Source of the DNA: JAJNBA01 sp963842295
Lineage (GTDB): Bacteria > Actinomycetota > UBA4738 > HRBIN12
Assembly: GCA_963842295.1 (NCBI GenBank)
Contig: CAWJFY010000004.1
Coordinates: 124,001-188,000 of the forward strand
Direction of reading: 5' to 3'
DNA length: 64,000 bases
The notes under the pieces are model-generated. The model was not told the origin of the DNA and did no database searches. It saw only the letters and a program-made list of their open reading frames with translations. Every line of letters begins with the position of its first letter. Position 1 is the first letter of the stretch. Made by a program: the position numbers and the translations under genes. Of this stretch, positions 61,776 to 64,000 are shown one piece after another.

Positions 61776-63157
61776 GGCCACGGCGGCTCTCCGAGGTGGC
61801 ACGTGCGGTCGAGGGGTCGCTCGAGGGCGACGACGTGGAGGTTCGATCGGTGTCGACGGACTCGCGGGATGTGGCCGCCGGATCCCTGTTCATCGCGCTT
61901 CCCGGCGGGCGAACGGACGGACATCGTTTCGTGGAGACGGCGTTCGCCGCCGGTGCCGTGGCCGCGGTCGTCGACGAGGCCCTGGACGCGACCCCAGACA
62001 TGGTTCAGGCCGCGAGGGCCCCCGTCGTAAGGGTGGGCTCGACGTCCGAGGCGCTCATGCGCCTTGCGGCCGACGAGCGAGGGTCGATGGCCGGGACCGT
62101 CGTCGGGATCACGGGCGCGAACGGCAAGACGTCGACGAAGGATCTCGCGGACGCCGTCGCGCGGACGCGCTTCCGCGTCCACGCGAGCCCCGGGTCGTTC
62201 AACAACGAGATCGGCCTGCCGCTCACTCTGCTGGGGGCTGCCCCCGACACCCAGGTCCTTGTCGCCGAGATGGGAGCACGGCGCCTCGGCGACGTGAAGC
62301 TCCTGTCGGGGATCGCCCTGCCCGACGTCATCGTGGTGACGAACGTGGGCGTCGCGCACATGGAGATCTTCGGATCGTGGGCGTCGATCGTCGAGGCCTC
62401 GGCGGAGCCGGTCGATGCCCTCGGTCCGGACGGACTCGCGATCTTGAACGCGGACGACCCCGTCGCGATCGCGTACGCCGACCGGTGCCCCGGCAGGGTC
62501 GTGACCTTCGGTTCGAGGGCACATGCCGACGTACGCGCGGAGCAGGTATCGCTGGGCTCCGACGGCCGCGCTTCGTTCCTGCTCGCCGCAGACGGGACCA
62601 CCGTGGAGGTGACCCTCGCGGTGCCCGGTGAACACATGGTGTCGAACGCGCTCGCAGCCGTCGCCGTGGGTCGCGAGCTCGGGGTCCCTCTGGACGATGC
62701 CGCTCTCGCGCTCGCCGAGGCCGGCGTGTCTCGCTGGCGGATGGAGACGTTCACGACGCCCTCGGGCGTTCGGGTCCTGAACGACGCGTACAACGCGAAC
62801 CCCGAATCCACGGCGGCGGCGCTTCGCACCGCTCGGTGGATGGCCGGCGAAGAGCGCCTGATCGCCGTGCTCGGCGAGATGGCCGAGCTCGGCGCCATCT
62901 CGGAGGACGAGCACGACCGCGTGGGGGAGCTGGCCGCCCGGATACGGGTCGACCGGCTGATCACGGTGGGGGGAGCGGCCGACACCATCGCGCGGGCCGC
63001 GATCCGCGAAGGCATGGAGCCCAGGGACGTGGCGACCTACGACACGCCGGACGAGGCGCTCGAGGACATCGGGCGCTCCGCCACAGCCGGTGACCTGATC
63101 CTCTTCAAGGGCTCACGGGTCGCTGGCCTCGAGACCGTGGCTGAGGCGTTGCGGTGA
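61772..63157 (+). CDS. murF: UDP-MurNAc-pentapeptide synthetase MurF
   Basis: A 461-residue Mur ligase that adds D-Ala-D-Ala to the UDP-MurNAc-tripeptide. Landmarks are RSVSTDSRDVAAGSLFIAL, VGITGANGKTSTKDLADA (ATP), SFNNEIGLPLTLL and VAEMGARRLGDVK (both diagnostic of MurF), TNVGVAHMEIFGS, NALAAVAVGREL and VLNDAYNANPEST. Length and motifs are standard. It starts at GTG 61772 overlapping murE and overlaps mraY at its stop, giving tight translational coupling. Confidence 0.95.
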   Translation: MRPRRLSEVARAVEGSLEGDDVEVRSVSTDSRDVAAGSLFIALPGGRTDGHRFVETAFAAGAVAAVVDEALDATPDMVQAARAPVVRVGSTSEALMRLAADERGSMAGTVVGITGANGKTSTKDLADAVARTRFRVHASPGSFNNEIGLPLTLLGAAPDTQVLVAEMGARRLGDVKLLSGIALPDVIVVTNVGVAHMEIFGSWASIVEASAEPVDALGPDGLAILNADDPVAIAYADRCPGRVVTFGSRAHADVRAEQVSLGSDGRASFLLAADGTTVEVTLAVPGEHMVSNALAAVAVGRELGVPLDDAALALAEAGVSRWRMETFTTPSGVRVLNDAYNANPESTAAALRTARWMAGEERLIAVLGEMAELGAISEDEHDRVGELAARIRVDRLITVGGAADTIARAAIREGMEPRDVATYDTPDEALEDIGRSATAGDLILFKGSRVAGLETVAEALR

Positions 63158-64000
63158 TCTCGATCCTCGTGGCGGGTGCGGTCGGTCTCGCGGTCACGCT
63201 CCTCGGGACCCCGGTGGCGATCCGTCTCTTCCGGGTGTGGGGGTGGGGTCAGCGGATCCGCGAAGACGGCCCGCACACGCACTTCGAGAAGGTGGGCACG
63301 CCGACGATGGGCGGGATCGTGATGCTCGGGGCCCTCATCGTCGCCTACCTCGCGACGCGGCCCACGATCGCCGCCGGGATCACATTCAGCCCCGCGGGGC
63401 TCGCACTGATCCTCGCCGCGGTGGGATTCGGGCTGGTGGGGTTCGTGGACGACTACCTCAAGGTCCGGCGACAGCGGTCCCTCGGCCTGTCGAAGACCCA
63501 GAAGTTCATCGGAACCGCCCTCGTGTCGGTGCTGTTCGCGTTCGTCGTCGTCGCGTTCTCCGGCGATACGGGCACGTCGACGAGCCTGTCCTTCGTCCGG
63601 CCCACGGCCCTGGAGCTCGGCATCTTCTTCTACGTCTGGGTGTTCGTGGTCCTCACGTCCTCTTCGCACGCCGTGAATCTCACCGACGGGCTCGACGGGC
63701 TCGCTGCCGGATCCTCGATCCTCGTCCTCGCGGGATACGTGTTCATCGCCTTCTGGCAGTTCCGGCACACCTGTGCCCAGGAGCTGCCGGTCGAGGCGTT
63801 GAAAGCCTGCTACAAGGGCGTCGATCTCCTCGCGATGCAGGACACGGCCATCATCGCGGCGGCCATGATGGGCGCCGCGATGGGGTTCCTCTGGTGGAAC
63901 GCCGCGCCCGCGCGCATCTTCATGGGTGATACCGGCGCCCTGGCGCTCGGAGGGCTCTTCGGCGCGATGGCGATCACGACGAACACGCAGTTGCTCCTGG
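63154..64000 (+). CDS. mraY: Phospho-MurNAc-pentapeptide translocase MraY (3' end outside window)
   Basis: The first 282 residues of MraY, which moves phospho-MurNAc-pentapeptide from UDP to undecaprenyl phosphate to make lipid I. The hydrophobic N-terminus (SILVAGAVGLAVTLLGTPVA), HFEKVGTPTMGGIVML, FGLVGFVDDYLKVRRQRSLGL (first Asp pair), NLTDGLDGLAAG and the FMGDTGALALGGLFG block are the family signatures. A loop near residues 205-225 (FRHTCAQELPVEALKACYKG) is typical of actinobacterial MraY. GTG 63154 overlaps the murF stop (GTGA). The gene runs off the window edge. Confidence 0.95.
   Translation, partial: MISILVAGAVGLAVTLLGTPVAIRLFRVWGWGQRIREDGPHTHFEKVGTPTMGGIVMLGALIVAYLATRPTIAAGITFSPAGLALILAAVGFGLVGFVDDYLKVRRQRSLGLSKTQKFIGTALVSVLFAFVVVAFSGDTGTSTSLSFVRPTALELGIFFYVWVFVVLTSSSHAVNLTDGLDGLAAGSSILVLAGYVFIAFWQFRHTCAQELPVEALKACYKGVDLLAMQDTAIIAAAMMGAAMGFLWWNAAPARIFMGDTGALALGGLFGAMAITTNTQLLL

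Overview
The window is a high-GC (roughly two thirds G+C) chromosomal segment. It has dense genes, many ATGA/GTGA/TGATG start-stop overlaps and many GTG starts. The features point to a deep-branching or uncultured member of the Actinomycetota: an mraZ-rsmH-ftsL-ftsI-murE-murF-mraY cluster with a meso-DAP type MurE, a PASTA kinase, DUF3040, DUF2630 and DUF6504 proteins, actinobacterial-type LexA boxes (TCGAAC-N4-GTTCG) and Actinobacteria-like phosphofructokinases. The exact class cannot be fixed from the sequence alone. I found no tRNA, rRNA, CRISPR array, insertion sequence or prophage.

Layout. (1) 0.1-7.3 kb is a formate dehydrogenase locus: fdhD, a selenocysteine-containing catalytic subunit with a bacterial SECIS hairpin, a NuoE-NuoF fusion, the Fe-S N-terminal part of the alpha subunit as a separate downstream gene, and a MobA-like domain with no canonical start codon. 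A VIT1/CCC1 transporter is read divergently. (2) 7.3-21 kb is metabolism and signalling: an MBL hydrolase, an adenylate cyclase-AAA-TPR regulator beside an MFS protein with a cyclic-nucleotide domain, a cyclic-2,3-diphosphoglycerate synthetase homologue with carbamate kinase, two tandem phosphofructokinases (one ATP-type, one PPi-type by signature residues), threonine aldolase, a sulfite-oxidase-fold protein and a frameshifted nfo. (3) 21-29 kb holds a PASTA kinase, a secreted phosphoesterase lipoprotein, and a TPP-riboswitch-led thiE-AIRS/HypE-like-PfkB kinase-psuG unit. (4) 29-43 kb is a cell-surface glycan region: a UDP-sulfoquinovose synthase operon, GT2 and large membrane proteins, a methyltransferase-GT2 fusion, gmd and fcl, plus one membrane gene broken by three frameshifts. 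(5) 43-50 kb is a DNA-damage locus: DUF6504 and dnaE2 each carry the identical 16-bp LexA box, dinB overlaps dnaE2, and a UdgX-type uracil-DNA glycosylase lies between, next to a frameshifted rocD. (6) 50-56 kb carries DUF3040, a MerR regulator and a MoxR-DUF58-transglutaminase operon. (7) 56-64 kb is the division and cell-wall (dcw) cluster, led by a promoter embedded in four MraZ-type repeats and containing a 37-residue membrane microprotein between mraZ and rsmH.

Two window-wide patterns stand out. First, at least eleven genes have a TANNNT hexamer ending 6-8 nt before the start codon and no Shine-Dalgarno sequence, the signature of leaderless transcripts. In dnaE2 this makes the LexA operator, -10 box and start codon overlap. 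Second, all five clear frameshifts (nfo, three in one membrane gene, rocD) have the sign of a one-base insertion, so long-read assembly error must be excluded before calling them pseudogenes. The same kind of event would fuse the Fe-S formate dehydrogenase subunit to the MobA domain.
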